Shown: positions 1-6,959 of the stretch, one piece after another
Layout of the letters: each line of letters opens with the position of its first letter
How positions within the stretch are numbered: position 1 is the stretch's first letter
DNA from: CAZWKQ01 sp964634005
Lineage (GTDB): Bacteria; Bacteroidota; Bacteroidia; Bacteroidales; JACABE01
Assembly: GCA_964634005.1 (NCBI GenBank)
Contig: CAZWKQ010000003.1
Coordinates: 62,001 to 126,000 of the forward strand
Length of the DNA stretch: 64,000 nucleotides
Direction: 5' to 3'
Notes under the pieces: generated by a model
Told to the model about the DNA's origin: nothing
Database searches by the model: none
Seen by the model: only the letters and a program-made list of their open reading frames with translations
Made by a program: the position numbers and the translations under genes

Positions 1-221
1 ATCAAAATACTCATTTAATATCTGTTGAACAATTTATGAATGCCGGCGATGCTATTAATTATTACAAGAGCATTACAGCCGACAGTTATATTTATTCAAA
101 TCTCAATAAAGAAAATTCTGCCGACTTTGTAATTACCACCGAAAACTTTACTACATTTTACAAATTAAAAGACATTGACGGGTATAAAAAGTTTTTTGAA
201 TCAGCTTATTTATCGCAATAG
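1..221 (+). CDS. C-terminal fragment of a probable PorW/SprE-type T9SS lipoprotein (partial)
   Basis: The reading frame is open from the left edge (codons begin at base 3) to a TAG at 219-221, so this is the 3' end of a gene that starts outside the window. About 72 residues are visible, with the phrase FVITTENFTTFYKLKDIDGY followed by an aromatic-rich end. From memory, the C-terminus of Bacteroidota PorW/SprE (a TPR lipoprotein needed for type IX secretion) ends in a similar FVISxENFxxFY stretch, and porW often precedes a bactofilin and an atpZ-like gene, as it does here. The identification is by motif memory and gene order only. The TPR part is not in the window, so another TPR protein is possible. 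Confidence 0.5.
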   Translation, partial: QNTHLISVEQFMNAGDAINYYKSITADSYIYSNLNKENSADFVITTENFTTFYKLKDIDGYKKFFESAYLSQ

Positions 222-279
222 AAAATTTCACATTCAGAAAATTTAAGAAAATTTATTTTTTTTTCATCTTATCATATTG

Positions 280-287
280 TAGTTTTG
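280..287 (+). promoter_or_regulatory. Bacteroidota -7 promoter element (TAGTTTTG)
   Basis: TAGTTTTG matches the Bacteroidota -7 consensus TAnnTTTG and lies 38 bases before the bactofilin ATG. No convincing -33 TTTG was seen at the usual distance. Confidence 0.35.
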
Positions 288-325
288 TATTTTGTAACTT
301 TTATATATTTATAAAAAACTAAACT

Positions 326-718
326 ATGGCAAAGGTAAATGAAATAGATTCCTCATCTATAAATATATTAGGTGCAGGGACTAGCGTTAAAGGTGAAATA
401 ACTGCTAATGGAGACTTCAGAATAGATGGAACGCTTATTGGAACTATAACTGCAAAGGGAAAATTAGTTATAGGTGCTACAGGTAATGTAGAAGGAGAAA
501 TTAATTGCCAAAATGCCGATTTTTCGGGAGTGATAAATGCAAATGTTAATGTAACAGAGCTATTGTCGCTAAAAAGCACAGCGAAACTCAATGGAGATAT
601 TACCGTTAATAAACTTTCAATAGAACCGGGTGCTCAATTTTCAGGTTCGTGTAATATGAATACAACAAAAAAAACAGTTAATTACACTTCTGTGGTTGAT
701 GAAACTGAAAAATCCTAA
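326..718 (+). CDS. bactofilin family cytoskeletal protein (polymer-forming)
   Basis: A 130-residue protein with the bactofilin pattern of short, glycine-turn beta strands stacked as a right-handed beta helix (for example TSVKGEITANGDFRIDGTL and GKLVIGATGNVEGEI), flanked by short disordered ends. Bactofilins self-assemble into filaments without nucleotide and often act at the membrane or in cell-shape control. The length is typical for the family. It follows the probable porW tail and overlaps the downstream atpZ-like gene by 20 bases, so the two are probably co-transcribed and translationally coupled. The family call is confident. The specific cellular role in this organism is not visible from sequence. 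Confidence 0.92.
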   Translation: MAKVNEIDSSSINILGAGTSVKGEITANGDFRIDGTLIGTITAKGKLVIGATGNVEGEINCQNADFSGVINANVNVTELLSLKSTAKLNGDITVNKLSIEPGAQFSGSCNMNTTKKTVNYTSVVDETEKS

Positions 719-911
719 AAAATCACTAAACGATTATGCTAAATATTCTTCCATTGCTTTTCAGATGGTTGTTATTATTTTATTGGGAACATATCTTGGA
801 GTAAAACTGGATGAATGGCTAAACATTAACAAACCGGTTTTTACACTGTTTTTTTCTTTATTATCTGTAGTTTTAGCAATTTATTATGTTGTTAAAGACT
901 TACTTAAATAA
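699..911 (+). CDS. AtpZ/AtpI family small membrane protein
   Basis: A 70-residue protein with two predicted membrane segments: FQMVVIILLGTYLGVKLDEW and then FTLFFSLLSVVLAIYYVVKDL. This is the layout of the AtpZ/AtpI (PF09527) proteins that accompany F1Fo ATP synthase operons and are thought to help c-ring assembly or Mg2+/Ca2+ transport. I chose the ATG at 699. A TTG at 696 is in frame just before it, but the ATG gives the usual methionine-basic start. The gene overlaps the bactofilin stop. The ATP synthase subunit genes that normally follow are not present in this window. Confidence 0.75.
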   Translation: MKLKNPKKSLNDYAKYSSIAFQMVVIILLGTYLGVKLDEWLNINKPVFTLFFSLLSVVLAIYYVVKDLLK

Positions 912-916
912 ATTTT

Positions 917-1306
917 ATGAATTTCGGATTTAAAAATTTTATTAAAGATCTTATATTTTTTACAATTATCATTGGAATAGTTTTGATAGGATGTTCATAT
1001 CTATTAAGTGATAAGTACTTTATTAAATCTGTTTTTTTGATATTACCTTTATATTTTTTCATAACTGCCTTATCGTATTTTCTTATATCAAAAACACAAA
1101 ACAAAACATTTCTAAAATTTACTAATTCTTTTATGCTGGCTACTTCTTTAAAGCTGATAGTTTTGTTGTTTTTTCTACTTATATGGGTTTTTACGCACCG
1201 TTCGCAAGCTGTAGTTTTTATAATATGGTATTTTCTTTTATATCTGGCTTTTACAATTTTTGAAGTATCTCATTTACAAAGGTTTGATAGAAAACCCGGG
1301 AAATAA
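917..1306 (+). CDS. four-pass integral membrane protein, unknown function
   Basis: 129 residues with four predicted transmembrane helices (about residues 11-31, 37-57, 68-90 and 96-116), short loops and a basic C-terminus (RFDRKPGK). It starts 5 bases after the AtpZ-like stop, so it is in the same transcript. In Bacteroidota an uncharacterised membrane protein commonly sits between atpZ and atpB, where AtpI would be, and this is probably that protein. No catalytic motif is visible. The assignment as an AtpI-like partner rests on position and topology only. Confidence 0.7.
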   Translation: MNFGFKNFIKDLIFFTIIIGIVLIGCSYLLSDKYFIKSVFLILPLYFFITALSYFLISKTQNKTFLKFTNSFMLATSLKLIVLLFFLLIWVFTHRSQAVVFIIWYFLLYLAFTIFEVSHLQRFDRKPGK

Positions 1307-1398
1307 TGTATTATTTATGATATTTTATTAACATTTTCAGGTTAATTTCTTTAGAAAAAAAAGATTAAAAAAAAGCTGTAAAACAAAAAATAATGTAT

Positions 1399-1406
1399 TA
1401 CATTTG
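1399..1406 (+). promoter_or_regulatory. Bacteroidota -7 promoter element (TACATTTG)
   Basis: TACATTTG fits TAnnTTTG and ends 35 bases before the start of the T9SS cargo gene at 1442. The surrounding DNA is very AT-rich. No clear -33 box. Confidence 0.45.
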
Positions 1407-1441
1407 CATTAAAATTAATTATTAATTAAAATCTAAAAACT

Positions 1442-2242
1442 ATGAAAAAATTTTATGTTCTTTTAGCATTTTTAATCATTGGTAAAATTTCTTTTTCACA
1501 AGTTATTTTTCAAGAAAACTTTCAATCAGGAAATATGCCAAGTACATTTACTTTGATTAATGACAACAATACTGTTAATTCAGCAATTGCTGCATTATTC
1601 CCTGATGCATGGAATGTTCGTCCGGAACCTGCAGACACAACAAACAAAGCTGCTGCAAGTACTTCATGGTTCACTACAGTTGCTCCAGCTGACAGATGGA
1701 TGATTACTCCACAAATTACACCTACTGCAAACTCTGTACTCTCTTGGAGAGGAAAAGCTCAAGATCCAAGTTATCCTGATGGTTATGCAGTAAAAATCTC
1801 AACTACAGGGAAAAATAAAGCAGATTTTACTGTAAACGTATTTTCAATCGGTGCAGAAACAACTACTTGGTCGAACCGTACTTTCAATCTTTCATCTTAT
1901 GCAGGTCAACCTATCTATGTTGCTTTCATTCAGAATTCAACAGATATGTTCTATATTTTGATTGATGATATTACTGTTGGTTCAGGAACAGGAGTTAATG
2001 AAGTAGCTGAAAACAATACTTTAAGCATTTATCCTAACCCTGCTAAAGATTTTGTTACAATCAATGCTCCTTCTGCAATAAAAACTGTAAAAGTTTACAA
2101 TACAGTTGGTCAGTTAGTTATTGAAAAATCAGTTAAAGAAGTTTCAGCTAAAATTAGCGTTAACGAATTAAAATCAGGAGTTTATTTCGTTACTGTTGAA
2201 ACAGAAAAAGGAACTTATACTCAAAAGATTAATGTATTATAA
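1442..2242 (+). CDS. secreted choice-of-anchor J domain protein with T9SS type A sorting signal
   Basis: 266 residues. Residues 1-20 are a Sec signal peptide ending KISFSQ. Residues about 21-180 form a cleaved-adhesin/choice-of-anchor J beta-sandwich, with the ENFQSGNMPSTFTL opening, DRWMITPQI in the middle and FYILIDDITVG at the end. Residues about 193-266 are a T9SS type A C-terminal domain, recognised by LSIYPNPAKDFVTI, the VYNTVGQLV turn, LKSGVYFVTV and a final KINVL. The protein should cross the outer membrane by type IX secretion and be released or attached to the surface. It has its own promoter and terminator, so it is monocistronic. The ligand is unknown. There are no protease residues, so this is an adhesin-like module and not an enzyme. 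Confidence 0.88.
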   Translation: MKKFYVLLAFLIIGKISFSQVIFQENFQSGNMPSTFTLINDNNTVNSAIAALFPDAWNVRPEPADTTNKAAASTSWFTTVAPADRWMITPQITPTANSVLSWRGKAQDPSYPDGYAVKISTTGKNKADFTVNVFSIGAETTTWSNRTFNLSSYAGQPIYVAFIQNSTDMFYILIDDITVGSGTGVNEVAENNTLSIYPNPAKDFVTINAPSAIKTVKVYNTVGQLVIEKSVKEVSAKISVNELKSGVYFVTVETEKGTYTQKINVL

Positions 2243-2260
2243 TTAGTATATTAATTAAAT

Positions 2261-2293
2261 AAAAAAAGGCTGTCCGAAAGGCAGCCTTTTTTT
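2261..2293 (+). terminator. Rho-independent terminator after the T9SS cargo gene
   Basis: The arms GGCTG and CAGCC, extended inward by CC/GG around a GAAA tetraloop, are flanked by an A-run on the left and a T-run on the right. The symmetric A/T tracts mean it could work in both directions. Confidence 0.85.
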
Positions 2294-2336
2294 ATACAAC
2301 AATTATTTCATATAATCGTTTTTTTAACCTAATTAT

Positions 2337-2344
2337 TAATTTTG
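2337..2344 (+). promoter_or_regulatory. Bacteroidota -7 promoter element (TAATTTTG)
   Basis: TAATTTTG matches TAnnTTTG, sits between the preceding terminator and the MORN gene, and ends 23 bases before its ATG. Confidence 0.4.
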
Positions 2345-2367
2345 TAAATGGTACAATAATAAAAATA

Positions 2368-3885
2368 ATGTTGAAGAACCTTTTTTTCGTTTTTTCCATT
2401 TTCTTTTTTCAATATTTAAATGTTTTTTCTCAGGACACAACAGGTTTTACAAGATTTTATCATGAAAACGGTAAAATCTCAAGCGAAGGAATAATCAGAG
2501 ACGGGAAGCCCGATGGATATTGGAAAACCTATAATACAAAAGGCATACTTGTTTCGGAAGGAAACAGAGTAAATTTTCAATTAGACGGACTTTGGAAATT
2601 TTATAATGATGAGGGCAAACTAACTATGGAAATCAACTATAAGAAAGGCCTAAAGAATGGTGTCCGCAAAACATATTTCGAGAAAGAGATTTTAATTGAA
2701 AATTTTAAAGATGACATAAAAGATGGTAATACATATTATTATAGCAATGATGGCAAATTGATAAGAATTATTCCTTTTGAAAACGGTCTTGAAAACGGAA
2801 TTTCGAAAGAATTCGACAAAGACAGTGTAATTATTGAAATTACAGAATATCAAAGAGGAATGGTGATTAACAGAGAGAGAATAAACAGAAAAGACAAAAA
2901 CGGGTTAAAGCAAGGTGTTTGGAAAACTTTTTGGGATAATGATAAAACTAAATGGGAGGGAGTTTATTTCAATGACAAAAAGAATGGGTTCTTTAAAACT
3001 TATTCACCGGAAGGAAATCTTTTAACAATAGAGAAATATATAAATGACGAATTACAGACTGATGTGCCTGAGCTAAGGAAATTGGAAGTAAGAACCGATT
3101 ATTATCCAGATGGTAAGATAAAAACTGTTGGCAGTTATAATAATGGCATTGCTGAAGGAGTAAGGAGGGAATATAACAGAGATGGCACAATTGAGCAGAG
3201 TTATATTTTCAGTAAAGGGAAAATAATTGGAATGGGAATAGTCGATGAAAAAGGATTAAAGCAGGGGAAATGGACAGAGTTTTATGAAAATGGCACTAAA
3301 AAAGCAGAAGGAAGTTATAAGGACAATAAAAAAATAGGATATTGGAAATTTTATTATAAAAACGGCAAAATCGAGCAGGAAGGAGAATACAACAATAAAG
3401 GAAATACCGAAGGAGAGTGGAAAAGATATTTTGAAAACGGAAATACTCTCTCAATTTCAAATTTTCTTGATGGTTTAGAAGAAGGTCCGTTTGTAGAGTA
3501 TAACGATACAGGAGCAATTGTTGCCAAAGGCGAATTTATTGAAGGCGAAGAAACCGGAATGTGGATTTATAATATTAATGGATATAAAATACAGGGAAAT
3601 TATATAAACGGTAAAAGAGATGGAGTATGGAAAGAAACTTATCCCGACGGAAAAACAAGATTTGTGGGCAGCTATTTTGATGATAACCCTAACGGCAAGC
3701 ATACTTTTTATTGGGATAATGGAAAAATTAAGGAACAAGGAACTTATATTGTCGGTAAAAGGGAAGGAGAGTGGCGAAAAATTGATTATGATCAAACATT
3801 CGTAATAAGTACATTCTATCGAAACGGTCGTGAAATAAAATTTGACCGCACTGATTTAGAACCTAAAATAGAAGGTGACGAATAA
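2368..3885 (+). CDS. exported MORN-variant (YwqK-like) repeat protein
   Basis: 505 residues. A signal peptide (about residues 1-21, ending LNVFSQ) is followed by back-to-back MORN_2-type repeats of about 22-24 residues over nearly the whole chain. Each has the shape G.W..Y...G....EG.Y..G...G, for example DGYWKTYNTKGILVSEG, KQGKWTEFYENGTKKAEGSY and EGEWKRYFENGNTLSISNF. Such repeats fold into long beta-hairpin ladders. The family is often named YwqK antitoxin in databases, but no toxin gene is adjacent and a Sec signal argues against that role here. It has a promoter before it and a terminator after it. It is a smaller relative of the 1104-residue protein at 53091. The binding partner is unknown. 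Confidence 0.85.
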   Translation: MLKNLFFVFSIFFFQYLNVFSQDTTGFTRFYHENGKISSEGIIRDGKPDGYWKTYNTKGILVSEGNRVNFQLDGLWKFYNDEGKLTMEINYKKGLKNGVRKTYFEKEILIENFKDDIKDGNTYYYSNDGKLIRIIPFENGLENGISKEFDKDSVIIEITEYQRGMVINRERINRKDKNGLKQGVWKTFWDNDKTKWEGVYFNDKKNGFFKTYSPEGNLLTIEKYINDELQTDVPELRKLEVRTDYYPDGKIKTVGSYNNGIAEGVRREYNRDGTIEQSYIFSKGKIIGMGIVDEKGLKQGKWTEFYENGTKKAEGSYKDNKKIGYWKFYYKNGKIEQEGEYNNKGNTEGEWKRYFENGNTLSISNFLDGLEEGPFVEYNDTGAIVAKGEFIEGEETGMWIYNINGYKIQGNYINGKRDGVWKETYPDGKTRFVGSYFDDNPNGKHTFYWDNGKIKEQGTYIVGKREGEWRKIDYDQTFVISTFYRNGREIKFDRTDLEPKIEGDE

Positions 3886-3919
3886 AAAAACCTTGCCGTT
3901 ATATTCCGACAAGGTTTTT
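3886..3919. terminator. bidirectional Rho-independent terminator
   Basis: The arms AAAAACCTTG and CAAGGTTTTT enclose a 15-base loop. A and T tracts on the two sides would allow termination of the plus-strand MORN gene and of the minus-strand tRNA-Gln transcript, which approaches from the right. Confidence 0.8.
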
Positions 3920-3920
3920 G

Positions 3921-3991
3921 TTGACCTACCAGGACTCGAACCTAGACTGACAGAACCAAAATCTGCTGTGCTACCATTACACAATAGGTCA
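3921..3991 (-). tRNA. tRNA-Gln (anticodon TTG)
   Basis: On the minus strand, the acceptor arm TGACCTA pairs with TAGGTCA and is followed by an A discriminator. The D-arm contains TAATGGTAGCA. The anticodon stem GCAGA/TCTGT encloses loop TTTTGGT, which gives anticodon TTG. The T-arm has GGTTCGAGTCC. The length is 71 and no CCA is encoded, which is common in this phylum. A well-formed promoter lies just upstream and a terminator just downstream. Confidence 0.95.
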
Positions 3992-4007
3992 ATCCGAAAT
4001 CAGAGTG

Positions 4008-4039
4008 CAAAATTAATACAAAATTGAATAAAAAACAAA
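4008..4039 (-). promoter_or_regulatory. promoter of tRNA-Gln (TTTG - 20 bp - TAATTTTG, minus strand)
   Basis: Read on the minus strand, TTTG (4039-4036) is followed after 20 bases by TAATTTTG (4015-4008). These match both the -33 and the -7 boxes of Bacteroidota housekeeping promoters. The -7 box ends 16 bases before the tRNA 5' end. Confidence 0.6.
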
Positions 4040-4056
4040 TTTTTTAATCAAAAATT

Positions 4057-4866
4057 TCAATCACAAATTATATATAAATCTTCTCTCTTATTGAGGCATA
4101 ATACAGAAATTCCTTTTGAATTACTGATGATAGAAATCTCGCGTTGTCCCGTAAAAATATCGAATAAATTTTTATGATTGCCCATCATCAGGATAATTAA
4201 TCCGGCTTTTTCGATATTAGCTGTTGTTAAAGCATAAAAATCCAATTCGTTTTCTTTTTGATTGGTTTCATGTATTTCGTAGTTCACCTCGAAATTTGAA
4301 AAAATTTTTCTAATAAATTTCAGGTTATTTCTAAGTTGGCGATTAAGATATTCATCTTTAACATAAGAGGAAATAACATGAATAAACGCATTGTTAAATC
4401 TTCCGAAATAGCTTGCCCAAAGTACTTTTTCTTTTGATTCTCGGGTTGAGTCTATAGGCAAGATAACTTTATTATAAAAGTCGGAGTTTTTAATGTCACT
4501 ATTTACAAAAAGATAAGGCACACGTGAATGTTTTAATATCTTTAATATTCTTTTTGGATGAAAAATGTTTTTTGGATTTTCAGTATTTGAAGTTAAAACA
4601 ATAAGTATAGCACTTATGCTGTCAATCATTGTGCTGATCGAATTTTTATTGTTTCCTTTTATAAGGTATGTATTGATATTTGTATCGCGGGCAAAAGTGT
4701 GCAAAGCAGCCTTAGCTTGTTCTTCGTTTACATCTTCTTGAACAAAACATGCTAAATATAAGCCTTTTTCTAAAATTTCGGCAAGTACTTGGGCATGTTT
4801 AAATGCTTTACGGCTATTTTCTGTAAAATCAGTAATTACAACAATTTGCTGATCTCTAACTTCCAT
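4057..4866 (-). CDS. tandem-domain universal stress protein (UspA family)
   Basis: 269 residues carrying two Usp-like alpha/beta domains. The first starts QQIVVITDFTENSRKAFKHA, the usual strand-1 plus D-F-S/T opening. The second starts near residue 130 with KVILPIDSTRESKEKVLWA and ends with the strand-helix LIILMMGNHKNLFDIFTGQR. The classical ATP-binding G-2x-G-9x-G(S/T) motif is not clearly preserved in either half, so nucleotide binding is uncertain. The ATG directly abuts the tsaB stop (no bases between), so it is the last gene of the tolC-adaptor-tsaB-usp transcript. The role in stress tolerance is inferred from the family. Confidence 0.82.
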   Translation of the reverse strand: MEVRDQQIVVITDFTENSRKAFKHAQVLAEILEKGLYLACFVQEDVNEEQAKAALHTFARDTNINTYLIKGNNKNSISTMIDSISAILIVLTSNTENPKNIFHPKRILKILKHSRVPYLFVNSDIKNSDFYNKVILPIDSTRESKEKVLWASYFGRFNNAFIHVISSYVKDEYLNRQLRNNLKFIRKIFSNFEVNYEIHETNQKENELDFYALTTANIEKAGLIILMMGNHKNLFDIFTGQREISIISNSKGISVLCLNKREDLYIICD

Positions 4867-5565
4867 TTAAACCAACCCCTTAATTTTACTTTTAGCAGCT
4901 ATGAAATCTTTTAAATAAAAAGGTTCGAAATATGCCAAGTTTTCAAAATCATTTTTTTGAAATTTTTCTTCGGCAGATTTTATCATACCACGAGAGGAAA
5001 TATTAACATTCTCGAGATAATGAGTATTTTTCGAAGAACTTAGTATTTCACGGCATTTTACTGCACCATTTCCGAAGTAATAAAAATTATTGTCTTTATA
5101 AAAATCAAAGTAGGTGTTTTCATCAACAATATCAGCTCTTACTTCACGAATTAAACTTAGATTTTCGGCATAAATTGCACTGTAAACTTCCATACGCCTC
5201 GCATCTATCATCGGGCAAAGGGTTGCTCCTGATTGTAAAGCGTAATTAGATTTAGCATTGTATGCTAAAGTTAAAAGGCTATCAACAGCTATTAGAGGAA
5301 TTCCTAATCCATAACAAAGTCCTTTGGCAGACGAAACTCCTATGCGTAAACCGGTATAAGACCCGGGACCTTTACCAATAGCAACAGCATCCAACTTTTC
5401 GGGCTTAATATCAGCTTCTTTTAATACTTGCTCAATAAATAGTGCAATATTTAATGAATGAGAGTTATTATTGTCGCTTTCTTTTATTGAAATTAATTCC
5501 CCGTCTTTTTCCAAAGCAACGGAGCATAATTCAGTTGAAGTTTCAATCAGCAAAATATAAGCCAT
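4867..5565 (-). CDS. tsaB: tRNA threonylcarbamoyladenosine biosynthesis protein TsaB
   Basis: 232 residues in the ASKHA fold. The N-terminal strand is ILLIETSTELCSVALEKDG, and the diagnostic GKGPGSYTGLRIGVSSAKGL lies around residues 64-83. An MIDARRMEVYSAIY segment follows near 122. TsaB forms the scaffold with TsaD and TsaE that transfers threonylcarbamoyl to A37 of tRNAs reading ANN codons. The length is normal. It starts 3 bases after the stop of the efflux adaptor and abuts the stress-protein gene, so it is expressed as an internal gene of an operon that otherwise codes for envelope and stress functions. TsaD is not in the window. Confidence 0.95.
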   Translation of the reverse strand: MAYILLIETSTELCSVALEKDGELISIKESDNNNSHSLNIALFIEQVLKEADIKPEKLDAVAIGKGPGSYTGLRIGVSSAKGLCYGLGIPLIAVDSLLTLAYNAKSNYALQSGATLCPMIDARRMEVYSAIYAENLSLIREVRADIVDENTYFDFYKDNNFYYFGNGAVKCREILSSSKNTHYLENVNISSRGMIKSAEEKFQKNDFENLAYFEPFYLKDFIAAKSKIKGLV

Positions 5566-5568
5566 AAC

Positions 5569-6945
5569 CTATTTATTGGATTTTGAACCATAAATAAAAT
5601 TCTTATCTTTTTTTTTGACTTTTAAATTGTTTTTTAAATCTTTATTAATAGCTGTATAAGGTCCTGAAATAACTTCGTCATTTAACTGAAGTCCTTCAAT
5701 TATTTCGATATAATTATTATCTTGTATCCCTGTTTTAACTTTTTGCATTATTGCAACACCGTTTTTATAAACAAAAACATATTCAGAAAGTTTAGGCTTG
5801 CTTTTATCCGTTTGTTCTTTGTTTGATGAGTTATCTTGTTGGTCATTCGATTTTGAAAAAGCACTTACTTTTCCTGTTAAAGTATCTTCGCGTGAAGTAA
5901 CAGCTTGTATTGGAACCGATATGGCATTATAAACCTTATTTGTTTGTATTTCAACGTTTGCAGACATACCGGGACGGAAAGGGCTTATATTAGGTTTATC
6001 GGCTTTCATCAGATCTGCATAAGAAGATTGAAGTATTCTGATTTTAACATTGAAATTAGTTACCTGATCGGCACTTGTACCTGTAATATTTGCAGAATTA
6101 GCTATTTGAGTTACAATACCTTTAAACTTATGAGTTCTAAAAGCATCGACTTCGATTGATGCAGTATCGCCTAATTTAACTCTAACAATATCATTTTCAT
6201 TGACATCAACATTTACTTCCATATTGTTGAGGTTGGCAATACGCATAATTTCGGTACCGCTTGAGAATTGTGATGCTCCTGTAACACGTTCACCAACTTC
6301 AACGCTAAGTTTCGAAATAGTTCCGCTATTTGGCGCATATATCGAAGTTCGTGTAAGGTTTTCGCGAGCTTGCTTCAATGCAGCTTCAGAACTGCTAACA
6401 TTGAACTGTGCCGCTAAAACATTTTGTTCTGCCGCTTCAACCTGAGCCTTGGCTACCTCGAAACCGGCTTTTGCATTTTCGTATTCTGATAGTGATATTG
6501 TTTGTTGTTTAAACAATTTTTCGCTCCTTTCGAACGACAATTTGGTGTTATTGAATTGTGCTTTTACTTGTGTAAGATTTGCCTTTGCATTTGCTAATGC
6601 AGCCTTTTGACCGTTTAGCACAGCTACACTCTGCTCATAAGTTGACTTGTAAATTTCGGGGTCTATTTCTGCTAAAAGTTGTCCTTGTTTTACTTCATCG
6701 CCTTCTTTAACCCATAATTTTACTACTTCTCCTGAAATATAAGGGCTAATTTTAATTTCTACTTCGGGTTTTATTTTTCCGCTTGCAGTAACTATTTCAG
6801 TTATATCTCTTTTTATGGCTTTTTCGGTGTAAATTTCTATTTCAGTTTCCTTTCCAATCCAGCCGTTTTTCTTGGCAATTATCAAAATTATTATTAACAA
6901 TACGCCTGCAATAATTGCAATCCTGAATATTTTTCGTTTTTTCAT
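5569..6945 (-). CDS. efflux periplasmic adaptor (HlyD/MacA/RND membrane-fusion family)
   Basis: 458 residues. An N-terminal membrane anchor (about residues 6-24) is followed by the first half of the barrel-sandwich (ITEIVTASGKIKPEVEIKI, then VKEGDEVKQGQLLAEIDP). A long alpha hairpin (about 100-205), rich in Ala, Lys and Gln, comes next. The second half of the lipoyl-like domain (TSIYAPNSGTISKLSVEVGE) and the beta-barrel and membrane-proximal domains complete it (VYNAISVPIQAVTSRED near 345). Such adaptors connect an inner-membrane pump to a TolC-type channel. It lies 14 bases after the tolC-like gene in the same operon. No MacB, AcrB or other transporter gene is present nearby. The low-complexity basic tail (about 445-458) is unremarkable. 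Confidence 0.92.
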   Translation of the reverse strand: MKKRKIFRIAIIAGVLLIIILIIAKKNGWIGKETEIEIYTEKAIKRDITEIVTASGKIKPEVEIKISPYISGEVVKLWVKEGDEVKQGQLLAEIDPEIYKSTYEQSVAVLNGQKAALANAKANLTQVKAQFNNTKLSFERSEKLFKQQTISLSEYENAKAGFEVAKAQVEAAEQNVLAAQFNVSSSEAALKQARENLTRTSIYAPNSGTISKLSVEVGERVTGASQFSSGTEIMRIANLNNMEVNVDVNENDIVRVKLGDTASIEVDAFRTHKFKGIVTQIANSANITGTSADQVTNFNVKIRILQSSYADLMKADKPNISPFRPGMSANVEIQTNKVYNAISVPIQAVTSREDTLTGKVSAFSKSNDQQDNSSNKEQTDKSKPKLSEYVFVYKNGVAIMQKVKTGIQDNNYIEIIEGLQLNDEVISGPYTAINKDLKNNLKVKKKDKNFIYGSKSNK

Positions 6946-6959
6946 TCTGATATTTTATT

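Noticed and set aside
319..591. Minus-strand frame of 90 codons opposite the bactofilin gene
   Set aside because: It is a shadow of the bactofilin beta repeats. The bactofilin call on the plus strand is strong and covers it completely.
3475..3795. Minus-strand open frame of 106 codons inside the first MORN gene, and others like it
   Set aside because: These are antisense shadows of repeat-rich plus-strand genes. They have no RBS or promoter, and their composition is unlike real proteins here.
4518..4528. CACGTG in the stress-protein gene as a parS candidate
   Set aside because: Only the core matches. The left flank (AAGGCA) does not fit TGTTT, and it is inside an unrelated coding region.
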